Source: Burkholderiales bacterium
GTDB taxonomy: Bacteria > Pseudomonadota > Gammaproteobacteria > Burkholderiales > Burkholderiaceae_C
Length of the DNA stretch: 5,708 nucleotides
Reading direction: 5' to 3'
Assembly (NCBI GenBank): GCA_006227785.1
Contig: SBFU01000124.1
Coordinates: 1 to 5,708 of the forward strand
Positions 5,591-5,708 of the stretch are shown here, one piece after another; the stretch's first letter is position 1, and each line of letters starts with the position of its first letter. Under the pieces are notes generated by a model. The model was not told where the DNA came from. It was given only the letters and a program-made list of their open reading frames with translations, and did not search any database. Position numbers and translations under genes: made by a program.

Positions 5591-5708
5591 TGAGTGAAGC
5601 CCATGTGCACGGGCGCCTGTCCCCGCAACTGCTCCCTGAGCCGTCTGCGCTCGTCGGCCGACAGCCGATAGGGATAGGTCTGGGCTTCCTCCGCCGAGCC
5701 ATGATCCA
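5587..5708 (-). CDS. Unrecognised protein, C-terminal 39 residues only
   Basis: An open frame enters from the right edge on the minus strand and ends at TGA (5589-5587). The visible residues include YPYRLSADERRRLREQLRGQ (11-30), a basic, helix-forming tail of a kind common at the ends of small Burkholderiales proteins, followed by APVHMGFTQ. I do not recognise the family. The 4-base ATGA overlap with the SIMPL gene supports it being real and in the same operon. The start and most of the protein lie outside the window. Confidence 0.65.
   Translation of the reverse strand, partial: DHGSAEEAQTYPYRLSADERRRLREQLRGQAPVHMGFTQ

Noticed and set aside
1..5708. Mobile element, CRISPR array or phage region
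   Set aside because: No transposase or integrase coding, no direct-repeat arrays, no target-site duplications around the tRNA 3' end; the gene content is ordinary chromosomal.

Overview
The window reads as a GC-rich chromosomal segment of a betaproteobacterium, most likely Comamonadaceae or a close relative in Burkholderiales. This rests on the recognisable proteins (PhaR, RelA with an inactive hydrolase domain, a 3-hydroxybutyrate dehydrogenase) and their arrangement. No outside comparison was possible. The genes are tightly packed, no stretch over 300 bases lacks a gene, and I see no insertion sequence, phage gene, CRISPR array or integration scar.

Layout: the first 263 bases are the 5' part of phaR on the minus strand, the regulator of polyhydroxyalkanoate (PHA) storage; its C-terminus lies off the left edge. 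A roughly 140-base leader/promoter region with a palindrome and a GC-rich hairpin separates it from a monocistronic tRNA-Val(GAC) unit (promoter, tRNA and Rho-independent terminator), also minus strand. Next come relA (GTG start) and, upstream of it, an alpha/beta-fold hydrolase. The stop codon of the hydrolase overlaps the start codon of relA (GTGA), so the two probably form a translationally coupled pair. A divergent intergenic region of 144 bases leads to a plus-strand D-3-hydroxybutyrate dehydrogenase (bdhA). That gene converges on a minus-strand SIMPL/DUF541 exported protein, with a perfect hairpin filling the gap between the two stop codons. The SIMPL gene overlaps (ATGA) the end of an unrecognised gene cut by the right edge.

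How the genes relate: phaR controls the storage polymer, bdhA oxidises the monomer released from it, and relA makes the (p)ppGpp alarm signal that in many bacteria influences storage and survival. The neighbourhood therefore has a carbon-storage and starvation flavour, but joint regulation is inference. The RelA protein has lost every residue that can be aligned with the HD hydrolase motif and carries EFDD in the synthetase, so it should be a synthetase-only RelA, with a separate SpoT expected elsewhere.

I found no convincing new system. The points most worth a second look are the hydrolase-relA coupling, the candidate control elements in front of phaR, and the Tat-like signal of the SIMPL protein.
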